From Miniimonas arenae (GTDB lineage Bacteria > Actinomycetota > Actinomycetes > Actinomycetales > Beutenbergiaceae), in contig NZ_VENP01000003.1 of assembly GCF_006351005.1 (NCBI RefSeq), positions 52,763-116,762 on the forward strand: a stretch of 64,000 nucleotides of DNA. Direction: 5' to 3'. Positions 55,553 to 64,000 of this stretch are shown here, piece after piece. The notes below the pieces were generated by a model. The model saw only the letters and a program-made list of their open reading frames with translations, was not told the DNA's origin and searched no databases. Both the position numbers and the translations under genes were made by a program. Numbering within the stretch: the first letter of the stretch is position 1; each line of letters begins with the position of its first letter.

Positions 55553-57957
55553 CCGCACCAGTGACCGGTGAGCGGTGCACCCAGCCCGGGTGCACCGGTG
55601 TCCTGGAGGACGGCTACTGCAACGTGTGCGGCATGCCGGCGCAGGACCCGGCCGGGGGGCAGACAGGCCTGGCGACCCACCGGGCGGCCGGTTCCGCGGC
55701 GCTCGGCACGGGTGTCGCGGGGGCGGGCTCGGCGGGTTCGGCGCCCCCGAGCGGGCCGGCGAGCCGGCACACCCCCGCCGAGGTCGCCCCGGGCTCGACC
55801 CGCTTCGCGGCGTCGTCCTCGACGCGGCTCGCGAGCGCCGCCGTCGGGTCGGCCCGCGGGTCGCGCGTCACGCGCCGGCTCGGCACCACCTCGACGCGGC
55901 TGCGGACGCAGCGCATCGGCGCGGGCCTCACGTCCGTGCCGGCGACGCCCGTCGAGGACCCGCTCAAGGCGGTCCTCGCCCGACCCGAGGTGGCCGAGCG
56001 CAAGCGGTTCTGCCCGAGCTGCGGGACCGCCGTCGGGCGCTCGCGCGACGGCGTGCCCGGCCGCACCCAGGGGTTCTGCCCCCACTGCGGAGCGCGGTTC
56101 GACTTCGAGCCGCAGCTCAAGGCCGGCGACCTGCTCGGCGGCCAGTACGAGGTGGTCGGCGCGCTCGCGCACGGCGGCCTCGGGTGGATCTACCTCGCAC
56201 GCGACCGCAACGTCTCGGGTCGGTTCGTCGTGCTCAAGGGCCTGCTGAACTCGGGCGACCGGGACGCGTACGAGGCGGCGATCGCCGAACGCGAGTTCCT
56301 CGCCGAGGTCGAGCACCCGCTGATCGTCGAGATCTACAACTTCGTGATGCACGAGGGTGCGGGCTACACGGTCATGGAGTTCGTCGGCGGCAAGTCGCTG
56401 CGCGAGATCCTCGAGGAGCGCCGCGCGGCCAAGGGGGGCGTCGTCGACCCGCTTCCGGTGGACCAGGCGCTGGCCTACATCCTCGAGATCCTGCCCGCGT
56501 TCGCGTACCTGCACGACCACGGGCTGCTCTACTGCGACTTCAAGCCCGACAACGTGATCCAGCAGGGCGAGGGACTCAAGCTCATCGACCTCGGCGGCGT
56601 GCGGCGCGCGACCGACGAGACCTCGGCGATCTTCGGCACCGTCGGGTACCAGGCGCCCGAGGTGCCGACCGACGGGCCGTCGGTCGCCTCGGACATCTAC
56701 ACGATCGGTCGCACGCTCGTGACGCTCGTGCTCGACTTCCGCGGCAACACCTCGACCTTCGCGGCGTCGCTGCCGTCGGTCGCGGACACCCCGGTGTTCC
56801 AGACCTACGACTCCTTCTACCGGCTCGTGGCGAAGGCGTGCGCGCTGGACCCGTCCGACCGGTTCGCGAGCGTGGACGAGCTGCGCTCCCAGGTGCTCGG
56901 CGTGCTGCGCGAGGTGGTCGCGACCGACCGCGGCCCGGGCAGCCCGGCGCTGTTCTCTGCCGCGTCGCCGCACTTCGAGGCGCCGCTCGTGGACGCCGTG
57001 GACGCGCCGCTCGCGTGGAGCGAGCTGCCTGCGCTCAAGGTCGACCCGGGCGACCCGATGGCGACCTGGCTCGCCGGGGTGACCGACCCGGTGGGCCGGC
57101 TGCAGGCGCTGCGGGGCGCGGCGCAGGACACCGTCGAGGTGCGCCTCGCGCGGATCCACGCCGCGATCCAGGCCGGCCAGCCCTCGCTCGCGGAGCAGGG
57201 CATCGCCGAGGTGCTTGCCGAGGACCCGTGGGAGTGGCGCGCCCTGTGGCTGCAGGGCCTGCACGAGCTCGCGGCCGCCAGCCCCGTGGCCGCCCGCGCG
57301 TCCTTCAACGCGGTGTACGGCCAGGTGCCCGGCGAGCTCGCACCCAAGCTCGCGCTCGCCACGACCTGCGAGCTGAGCGGTGAGCTCGACGTGGCCGAGC
57401 AGCTCTACGTGGTGTGCGCGCGGTCGGACGCGAACTACACCGCGCCGTGCGCGTTCGGGCTCGCCCGGATCCGCGCGCGTCGCCAGGACGTGGACGGCAC
57501 GCTGCGCGCGCTCGACCTCGTGGCCCGCACCCGCGCGTCCTACCCCGTGGCGCGGGCGCGTCGGGCCGGCGTGCTCGTGAGCACGGCGAGCTCGCTGGCC
57601 GGCGTCGACGACGCGCTGACCAGCATCAAGGGTGTTCCGATCGAGCCCGAGCAGCGCGCCGACCTCGAGATCGCGGCGTACTCGACCGCGCTGGCGCTCG
57701 TGCTGGACGGGGCCGGGGCGTCCGGTGGCGGCTCGGGTGGCTCGGGTGGTGCTGGTGGCGCGGGCGGGAGGGGCCGGAAGGCTCAGCCCTCGGCCGTGGG
57801 ACTCGGGGGCGCCGGCGGTGTGCTCGCGCAGGAGCGCCCTCTGCGGCTCGCGCTCGAGCGCGCGTACCGGGTCCGCGCGAGGCTGGCCGACGACGAGGGC
57901 GAGCGCGTGGCGCTCGTCGACCGAGCGAACGAGGTGCGACCGTGGACGAGGACATGA
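55549..57957 (+). CDS. pknG: Serine/threonine protein kinase PknG
   Basis: An 802-residue soluble kinase. N-terminal zinc ribbon CTQPGCTGVLEDGYCNVCG (residues 10-28); rubredoxin-like domain with CPSCGTAVG near residue 162 and CPHCGARFDF near 181; kinase domain with Lys in FVVLKGLL, catalytic loop LLYCDFKPDN (no HRD Arg, as in PknG) and LIDLGGVRR in place of DFG; then a TPR domain (VRLARIHAAIQAGQPSLAEQ). A Gly/Ser-rich insert (ASGGGSGGSGG) lies near residue 730. In mycobacteria and corynebacteria PknG phosphorylates the FHA protein GarA/OdhI to control 2-oxoglutarate and glutamate flux. Downstream lie a PP2C phosphatase and an FHA protein. Confidence 0.96.
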   Translation: MTAPVTGERCTQPGCTGVLEDGYCNVCGMPAQDPAGGQTGLATHRAAGSAALGTGVAGAGSAGSAPPSGPASRHTPAEVAPGSTRFAASSSTRLASAAVGSARGSRVTRRLGTTSTRLRTQRIGAGLTSVPATPVEDPLKAVLARPEVAERKRFCPSCGTAVGRSRDGVPGRTQGFCPHCGARFDFEPQLKAGDLLGGQYEVVGALAHGGLGWIYLARDRNVSGRFVVLKGLLNSGDRDAYEAAIAEREFLAEVEHPLIVEIYNFVMHEGAGYTVMEFVGGKSLREILEERRAAKGGVVDPLPVDQALAYILEILPAFAYLHDHGLLYCDFKPDNVIQQGEGLKLIDLGGVRRATDETSAIFGTVGYQAPEVPTDGPSVASDIYTIGRTLVTLVLDFRGNTSTFAASLPSVADTPVFQTYDSFYRLVAKACALDPSDRFASVDELRSQVLGVLREVVATDRGPGSPALFSAASPHFEAPLVDAVDAPLAWSELPALKVDPGDPMATWLAGVTDPVGRLQALRGAAQDTVEVRLARIHAAIQAGQPSLAEQGIAEVLAEDPWEWRALWLQGLHELAAASPVAARASFNAVYGQVPGELAPKLALATTCELSGELDVAEQLYVVCARSDANYTAPCAFGLARIRARRQDVDGTLRALDLVARTRASYPVARARRAGVLVSTASSLAGVDDALTSIKGVPIEPEQRADLEIAAYSTALALVLDGAGASGGGSGGSGGAGGAGGRGRKAQPSAVGLGGAGGVLAQERPLRLALERAYRVRARLADDEGERVALVDRANEVRPWTRT

Positions 57958-59651
57958 CGACGGAGTCGGGGCAGGACGAGCAGCCGACCCAGGCGCTGCC
58001 CGCGCGCGGCGCGGTGCGGCCGGGCGAGGGGGCGCCCGGCGGCGGGGCCGCGGGGGCCGAGCCGGCGGCGGGTGGCATCGCCGCCGGCGCGGGCGAGCCT
58101 GCGCCGGGGATCGTCGCGGCCACGACGGATGAGCCTGCCGCGGCGCCGGGCGAGCCCGGTGAGCCGGCCGCGGCGCCGGATGAGCCTGGTGAGCCGGGCG
58201 AGCCCGGTGAGCCGGCCGCGAGTGCGGACACCGACGGCGCGACGGCGAACGTTCCGTCGCTGGCGTGTCCCGTGTGCGGTGCGCTCGGCCCGGCGACGGA
58301 CAGCTTCTGCGAGGCGTGCGGCACGCCGCTGCGCGCGAGCGCGGTCCCGCCCGCCGGCGGCCAGGCGTCCGCCGCGCCGGCGGGCCCCGCCGCACCGGCG
58401 ACGCCCGCGACCGACCCGGTCGGCGCCCAGACCCCGGACGACCCGGGCGGCGCCGCGGGCGAGGCCGCACCGGCGCCGTTCGGGACGCCGGGGTCGAACC
58501 CGGAGGGTCTGGCCGGGGCCTCCCCGTTCGGGACGCCTGGCTCCGCGGCCGGGGGCCACGCCGTCGCCTACCCGGTGGGCGACCCGGCCGCCGCCGGCGC
58601 ACCCCCCGCCCCGGGCGCGCCGACTGCAGCGGCGGCGCCCGCCGTCGGGCACGACCCGACGGCGACGCTCGGCCCCGGCGTGCGCGAGTGCTCGCGCTGC
58701 GGGGGGACCATTGCCTCGGACGGCTACTGCCTCGAGTGCGGCGAGCGCGCGGCCCTGCCGCGCGACCACTTCCGCAGCGCCCCTGCGCCGTGGCTGGGCG
58801 GAGTCTGCGACCGCGGGGTCGTGCACACGCGGAACGAGGACGCGATGGCGCTCGCCGTGAGCGGCGGCGGGGCGGTGCTCGTGGTGTGCGACGGCGTGTC
58901 GTCGGCGCGGGACTCCGACGTCGCCAGCCTCGCCGCGTGCGAGGCCGCGGCGACCGAGCTGCTCGCGCAGCTGGACCGGACGCCGGGCCCGGAGCGCGAG
59001 CAGCAGCTCCTCGACGCCGTCGCGCGGGCGGCCGTCACCGCGAACACCGCCGTGGTCGCGACGGGCGGGGCCGCGGCGCACGGCGCTGCGCAGCAGGGCT
59101 CCGCCGCCGGGGCGGACGCCGCCGAGGGAGCAGACGCCGCCGGGGCCGACGCCGCGCTGACGGGAGCCGCGACGGGGGGGGAGGACTCGCCGTCGTGCAC
59201 GTACGTCGCCGCGGTGGTCGAGGGACCGGTGGTGGCCGTCGCCTGGCTCGGGGACTCGCGCGCGTACTGGTTCCCCGACGCCGGTACGCCGGTGCGGCTC
59301 ACGAACGACCACTCGTGGGCCGCCGAGATGATCGCGCTCGGCATGCCACGCGCCGAGGCGGAGGCCGCGCGGCACGCCCACGCGATCACGCGGTGGCTCG
59401 GCGCGGACGCTCCGGACCTCGCGGCCGGCACCACGCTGCTGGAGGTCGCCGACCCGGGCTGGCTGCTGCTGTGCAGCGACGGGCTGTGGAACTACTGCTC
59501 CGAGCCGGAACCGCTCGCGGCGCTCGTGCGCCAGAGCGTGCAGGAGGCGCAGGGCGACCCGACCGAGTCGGCCGCGGCGCTCGTGCGGTGGGCGAACGGC
59601 CAGGGCGGGCGGGACAACGTGACGGCCGCGCTCGCGCGGCTCGGGCGATGA
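57942..59651 (+). CDS. PP2C-family Ser/Thr phosphatase with two N-terminal zinc ribbons
   Basis: A 569-residue protein. Residues 1-105 are low-complexity (PGEPGEP-type repeats); zinc ribbon 1 is CPVCGALGPATDSFCEACG, zinc ribbon 2 is CSRCGGTIASDGYCLECG near residue 250, with a 130-residue Ala/Pro/Gly linker between. The PP2C domain follows: RGVVHTRNEDAMALA, VLVVCDGVSSARDSD, AVAWLGDSRAYWF, LLLCSDGLWNY and GGRDNVTAALARL, with metal-binding Asp residues in place. An Ala/Asp-rich insert lies near residue 385-415. No membrane helix, unlike PstP. GTG at 57942 has GAGG upstream; ATG at 57954 would give an ATGA overlap. It should reverse PknG-type phosphorylation. Confidence 0.92.
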   Translation: MDEDMTTESGQDEQPTQALPARGAVRPGEGAPGGGAAGAEPAAGGIAAGAGEPAPGIVAATTDEPAAAPGEPGEPAAAPDEPGEPGEPGEPAASADTDGATANVPSLACPVCGALGPATDSFCEACGTPLRASAVPPAGGQASAAPAGPAAPATPATDPVGAQTPDDPGGAAGEAAPAPFGTPGSNPEGLAGASPFGTPGSAAGGHAVAYPVGDPAAAGAPPAPGAPTAAAAPAVGHDPTATLGPGVRECSRCGGTIASDGYCLECGERAALPRDHFRSAPAPWLGGVCDRGVVHTRNEDAMALAVSGGGAVLVVCDGVSSARDSDVASLAACEAAATELLAQLDRTPGPEREQQLLDAVARAAVTANTAVVATGGAAAHGAAQQGSAAGADAAEGADAAGADAALTGAATGGEDSPSCTYVAAVVEGPVVAVAWLGDSRAYWFPDAGTPVRLTNDHSWAAEMIALGMPRAEAEAARHAHAITRWLGADAPDLAAGTTLLEVADPGWLLLCSDGLWNYCSEPEPLAALVRQSVQEAQGDPTESAAALVRWANGQGGRDNVTAALARLGR

Positions 59652-59718
59652 CACCGTCGGCGACCCCGAGGGCGACCCCCGCACCGGCCTCGAGCGAGAC
59701 CCCGTGGGTGGGCCCGAC

Positions 59719-59724
59719 TAGGCT
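59719..59724 (+). promoter_or_regulatory. Possible internal promoter before the VWA gene
   Basis: TAGGCT lies 36 bp before the ATG in the only gap above 100 bp of the operon (59652-59759). It could add extra transcription of the VWA and FHA genes. Confidence 0.4.
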
Positions 59725-59759
59725 GGGCGGGCCGACGAAGGAGCAGGTGAGGGAGCACG

Positions 59760-61052
59760 ATGGCGACGTTCAGCGCTGAGGTCTTCTCCAACCAGTACGT
59801 GCCCGAGGGGGCCACGGACGTCCACGCGATCGTCTCCGTGACGGCGTCGGGCTCCGGCTCGGGCGCCGCGGGGGACTACGGCGCGACGGGCGCCGGCGCT
59901 GCGGAGATCATCATCTTCGACAGCTCGGGCTCGATGTCCGGGCGCAACCTGCAGTCCGCCAAGTACGCCGCGTCGGTCGCGGTGGACCAGATCGTGGACG
60001 GCACGTGGTTCGCGATCGTCGCGGGCAGCCACGTCGCCACGCGGGTGTTCCCCTACCCCAACGCACCCGTGCAGATCGTGCGGATGGAGCCGGCCGCGCG
60101 GGCCGAGGCCAAGCGCGCCATCGAGCGGGTCACCGCGACGGGCGGCACCGCGATGAGTTCGTGGCTCATGCTCGCGGACCAGATCTTCGCGACCGTTCCC
60201 GCGGGAGTGCGCAAGCACGCGATCCTCCTCACCGACGGCAAGAACGAGTCGGAGCCGGCCGGCAACCTGCAGCGGGCGATCGCCGCGGTGCAGGGTCACT
60301 TCCAGTGCGACGCGCGCGGCGTGGGCGACCGGTGGATCGTCGAGGAGGTGCGGCAGATCGCGACCGCGCTGCTCGGCACCGTCGACCTCATCGCCGACCC
60401 GTCGGGTATCCCCGCCGACTTCGAGCGGCTCATGCGCGCCTCGATGGCGCGCACCGTGAACGACGCGCAGCTACGCGTCTGGGCGCCGCAGGGCGCCCAG
60501 CTGCTGTTCGTGCGCCAGGTCGCGCCCACGCTCGAGGACCTCACCGCGCGCCGGATCGTGGTGAACCCGCTGACCGGCGACTACCCGACCGGCGCGTGGG
60601 GCGACGAGGAGCGCGAGTACCACGTCGCGGTCCGCGTGCCGTCCCGCCCGCTCGGCGCGGAGCAGCTTGTGGCGCGCGTGCAGGTCGTGGTGGGCGGCCA
60701 AGTCGCCGCGTCCGGACTGGTCAAGGCCACGTGGTCAGCCGACCCGTCGCTCACGGCGCGGATCAGCCCCGAGGTCGCGCACTACACGGGCCAGGCCGAG
60801 CTCGCCTCGGTGATCCAGGAGGGTCTCGCGGCCAAGGCGGCGGGCGACGAGGCGACGGCAACCGTGAAGCTCGGCCGCGCCGTCCAGCTCGCGCAGCAGA
60901 CCGGCAACGACGAGGCCACCTCGCGGCTGCGCCGCGTCGTCGAGATCGACGATCCGGAGCGTGGCACCGTGCGGCTGCGCCGCGAGGCCTCCCGCCTCGA
61001 CGAGATGGCGCTCGACACGGGCTCCACGAAGACCACCCGCGTGCGGAAGTGA
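59760..61052 (+). CDS. VWA domain protein of the PknG operon
   Basis: A 430-residue protein with a von Willebrand factor A domain near residues 45-240. The metal-ion-dependent adhesion site is intact: DSSGSMSG near residue 58 (DxSxS), the Thr in VTATGGTAMSSWL and the Asp in AILLTDGKNESEP. The rest is a beta-rich region (ERLMRASMARTVNDAQLRVW, EYHVAVRVPSRPLG) and a C-terminal helical part. No signal peptide, so it acts inside the cell. Cytosolic VWA proteins pair with AAA ATPases and with TelA/TerD-type stress genes; the CbbX-like ATPase and TelA protein of this operon fit that. Confidence 0.9.
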   Translation: MATFSAEVFSNQYVPEGATDVHAIVSVTASGSGSGAAGDYGATGAGAAEIIIFDSSGSMSGRNLQSAKYAASVAVDQIVDGTWFAIVAGSHVATRVFPYPNAPVQIVRMEPAARAEAKRAIERVTATGGTAMSSWLMLADQIFATVPAGVRKHAILLTDGKNESEPAGNLQRAIAAVQGHFQCDARGVGDRWIVEEVRQIATALLGTVDLIADPSGIPADFERLMRASMARTVNDAQLRVWAPQGAQLLFVRQVAPTLEDLTARRIVVNPLTGDYPTGAWGDEEREYHVAVRVPSRPLGAEQLVARVQVVVGGQVAASGLVKATWSADPSLTARISPEVAHYTGQAELASVIQEGLAAKAAGDEATATVKLGRAVQLAQQTGNDEATSRLRRVVEIDDPERGTVRLRREASRLDEMALDTGSTKTTRVRK

Positions 61053-61059
61053 GGGTCCG

Positions 61060-62088
61060 ATGAGCGCCGTCTGTCCGAACGGACACCTGTCGGAGGCCAC
61101 CGACTACTGCGACACGTGCGGTGAGCCGATCGCTTCGGCGGCCTCGCCGTCGCCGGCCCCGGTCGCTCCTGCCGCATCCGCACCCGCCGGGGCGAGCGCG
61201 GGTCAGGCGTGCCCGAACTGCGGGGCGACGGCCGCCGCCGGCGCCCTGTTCTGCGAGAACTGTGGCTACGACTTCACCACGGGCACGGCGCCCCAGCCGT
61301 TGACCCCGCCCGATGGCGTCGCGTCCGGCGGTCTGCTCGACCTCGGCTCGCCCGTGGGTGCGCCGGGGCAGGCCTCCGGCCCGGGCGCGACGGCGAGCGG
61401 AAGTCCGGCGGCGGCGGCGGGCGAGCCGGACCCGGGAGCCGACCCGGCCGCTGCGGCGGCGAGTGCGCCGGGTGCTGCTGAGGGTGAGCCCGCATCGACC
61501 GGGGACGGCGGTGCCCCCGAGGGCGAGGGCGGCGGCGGAGGCGACGGCGGACCGGCCGAGCCGGGCGCTGACCCCTCCTCCGACCCCGACCCCGCGGCGG
61601 CCCACGTCGCACCCGAGGCGAGCGAGGCTGCGACGGGGGGCTCGCCGTCGGGCGTCCCGTTCACGCCGGCCGCGCCGGCGCTCGCGGACGCGTGGGTGGC
61701 GGAGATCTGGATCGACCCGGACTGGTACGCCGAGCAGCAGCCGGAGGACCCCATGCCGAGCGTCGGGATGCCGACGCTCGTCCCGCTGCGGCTCGCGACC
61801 CTGCTCGTGGGGCGGCCCTCGCGCTCGCGCGGCATCCACCCGGACCTCGACTGCGGCGCCGACACCGGGGTGTCCCGGCGGCACTGCCAGCTCACGTCGG
61901 ACGGGCAGCGCTGGTGGGTCGAGGACCTGCAGTCCGCGAACGGCACGTACGTCAGCCCGGTCGGCGAGCCGCTGCCGGTGACGCCGCTGCCGCCGGGGGA
62001 GCGCCGCGAGATCGACGAGGGCAGCCGGATCTTCGTGGGCGGGTGGACCCGCATCGTGGTGCGCCGCGCGCTGCCGGGCGAGGTCTGA
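61060..62088 (+). CDS. FHA domain protein with two N-terminal zinc ribbons
   Basis: A 342-residue protein. Zinc ribbon 1: CPNGHLSEATDYCDTCG (residues 5-21); zinc ribbon 2: CPNCGATAAAGALFCENCG (near 50-68). A 130-residue Ala/Gly/Pro/Glu linker follows, then a forkhead-associated domain: LLVGRPSRSRGIHPDLDC, GVSRRHCQLTSDG, WWVEDLQSANGTYV with the phosphothreonine-binding Arg, Ser-Arg-x-His and Asn. It should bind phosphothreonine made by PknG or another kinase. GarA/OdhI carry a TP motif before the FHA domain; I do not see a clear ETTS motif here, so it is not simply GarA. Last gene of the run. Confidence 0.92.
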   Translation: MSAVCPNGHLSEATDYCDTCGEPIASAASPSPAPVAPAASAPAGASAGQACPNCGATAAAGALFCENCGYDFTTGTAPQPLTPPDGVASGGLLDLGSPVGAPGQASGPGATASGSPAAAAGEPDPGADPAAAAASAPGAAEGEPASTGDGGAPEGEGGGGGDGGPAEPGADPSSDPDPAAAHVAPEASEAATGGSPSGVPFTPAAPALADAWVAEIWIDPDWYAEQQPEDPMPSVGMPTLVPLRLATLLVGRPSRSRGIHPDLDCGADTGVSRRHCQLTSDGQRWWVEDLQSANGTYVSPVGEPLPVTPLPPGERREIDEGSRIFVGGWTRIVVRRALPGEV

Positions 62089-62156
62089 GTCGGCGAACGC
62101 CGGCCCGACCGCTACGACCAGAACGCGTCGGACCGTCCCGCGCGCCCGTGAAGGGG

Positions 62157-62162
62157 TAGCCT
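62157..62162 (+). promoter_or_regulatory. -10 box of the malic enzyme gene
   Basis: TAGCCT lies 52 bp before the GTG start of the malic enzyme gene. Confidence 0.4.
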
Positions 62163-62214
62163 CCGCAGGGGCGGGGTCAGGCACCCCGCGGCACGCCTAC
62201 CGATGGAGCCACGC

Positions 62215-63603
<1,389 letters not shown>

Positions 63604-63636
63604 CCTGCGTCCGGCGCGCCCGCTGACCCCCGCCCC

Positions 63637-63804
63637 CCGTTCGCGAGAGGTTCTTCGTCCTTTCGCGAGAGGTTCTCCGTCCTTTTCCGAGAGGTTCTCC
63701 GTCCTTTTCCGAGAGGTTTTCGGTCGTCTCGCGGCGCGACCGACTTCCTCTCGGGAAAGGACGAACTTCCTCTCGGGAAAGGACGAAGATCACCTCGCGA
63801 ACGG
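63637..63804. repeat. Cluster of 22-bp repeats in both orientations
   Basis: Left arm: units starting CGAGAGGTTCTCCGTCCTTT at 63644, 63666, 63688 and 63710; those at 63666 and 63688 are identical over 22 bp. Right arm: two reversed units, GGAAAGGACGAACTTCCTCT and its neighbour, between about 63755 and 63798. The outer edges CCGTTCGCGAG and CTCGCGAACGG are perfect complements. The whole can fold into one long hairpin of about 168 nt. Units are adjacent with no spacers, so it is not a CRISPR array. Confidence 0.85.
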
Positions 63805-63850
63805 GGTGGGGCCGGGCAAATGGCTGGACGGCGCTCGTAGCGTCGATGCC

Positions 63851-64000
63851 ATGTCCGACCCCGTCTCGCCGCGCTGGCGCGTCGCGCGCGTCGACCGCAC
63901 CCGGGTGGTCCTCGTCCCCGACCTGCCCGACGGCGTCGACCCCGCCGAGCGCGCCGCCTCACCCGAGCCCGGCCCCGACCTGCCCGACGGCGTCGACCCC
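63851..64000 (+). CDS. Start of an unidentified gene with a 57-bp repeat (runs off the window)
   Basis: Fifty codons are visible from the ATG at 63851: VSPRWRVARVDRTRVVLVPD, then LPDGVDPAERAASPEPGPDL and PDGVDP. A 28-bp string is repeated exactly at 63916-63943 and 63973-64000, a 57-bp (19-codon) period. WRVARVDRTRVVLV could be the beta-barrel start of a small-subunit GTPase such as RsgA, but too little is seen to name it. Confidence 0.5.
   Translation, partial: MSDPVSPRWRVARVDRTRVVLVPDLPDGVDPAERAASPEPGPDLPDGVDP

Noticed and set aside
59648..59779. A 43-residue gene between the phosphatase and VWA genes
   Set aside because: It overlaps the phosphatase stop by ATGA like the real genes, but is Pro/Thr-rich, runs into the VWA start and covers a promoter-like box.
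63637..63804. CRISPR array
   Set aside because: The 22-bp units touch each other with no spacers and occur in both orientations.

Overview
The window is very GC-rich DNA from an actinobacterium. GTG starts, ATGA and GTGA stop-start overlaps and -10 boxes of the TANNNT type sitting just upstream of leaderless starts are common. The gene set (GTP-type PckG, split PurS/PurQ/PurL, a GlnX-GlnH-PknG cluster, a RamB-like regulator, type VII secretion style toxins) fits a Micrococcales actinomycete, perhaps near Cellulomonas. That placement is inference, not measured. No rRNA, tRNA, CRISPR array, transposase or prophage was recognised.

Layout. 1-6.5 kb: divergent MFS exporter and ArsR regulator around a perfect palindrome, purD behind a 62-bp tandem repeat, then a RamB-like regulator divergent from pckG with a clear dyad between them. 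6.6-11.2 kb: sfnG (dimethyl sulfone monooxygenase), a small membrane protein, a type VII style module (EspC-like protein, WXG-headed polymorphic toxin, immunity protein), a decayed membrane-protein remnant and the first copy of a 154-bp repeat. 11.2-18.4 kb: gnd, an MFS transporter, purC, a TNT-domain NAD-glycohydrolase toxin with a long Pro/Glu repeat, purS and purQ. 18.5-34 kb: fatty-acid metabolism (acyl-CoA ligase; thiolase-FabG-MaoC operon; TetR regulator; acyl-CoA oxidase), a frameshifted phosphotransferase, a frameshifted EccA-like ATPase behind the second 154-bp repeat, and HMG-CoA synthase plus reductase. 34-36 kb: siderophore-interacting protein behind an iron box, and two paralogous lipoproteins, one decayed. 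36.3-48.4 kb: purL, a peptide-type ABC transporter with a frameshifted permease, glutamate dehydrogenase, a TauE/SafE exporter and a DHA2 MFS exporter.

48.6-62.1 kb is one almost unbroken co-directional run: TelA family protein, small unknown protein, CbbX-type AAA ATPase, GlnX, GlnH, a helical unknown, PknG, a PP2C phosphatase, a VWA protein and an FHA protein. Most junctions are 4-bp overlaps. It looks like a complete phospho-signalling system: periplasmic sensor (GlnH), membrane transducer (GlnX), kinase (PknG), opposing phosphatase and phosphothreonine reader (FHA), coupled to TelA, AAA and VWA proteins. The kinase, phosphatase and FHA protein all carry N-terminal zinc ribbons. The window ends with a malic enzyme, a cluster of inverted 22-bp repeats and the start of an unidentified gene.

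Three otherwise well-conserved genes are each broken by one frameshift, two of them in runs of G. This may be real decay or base-calling error, and should be settled before those genes are called dead.
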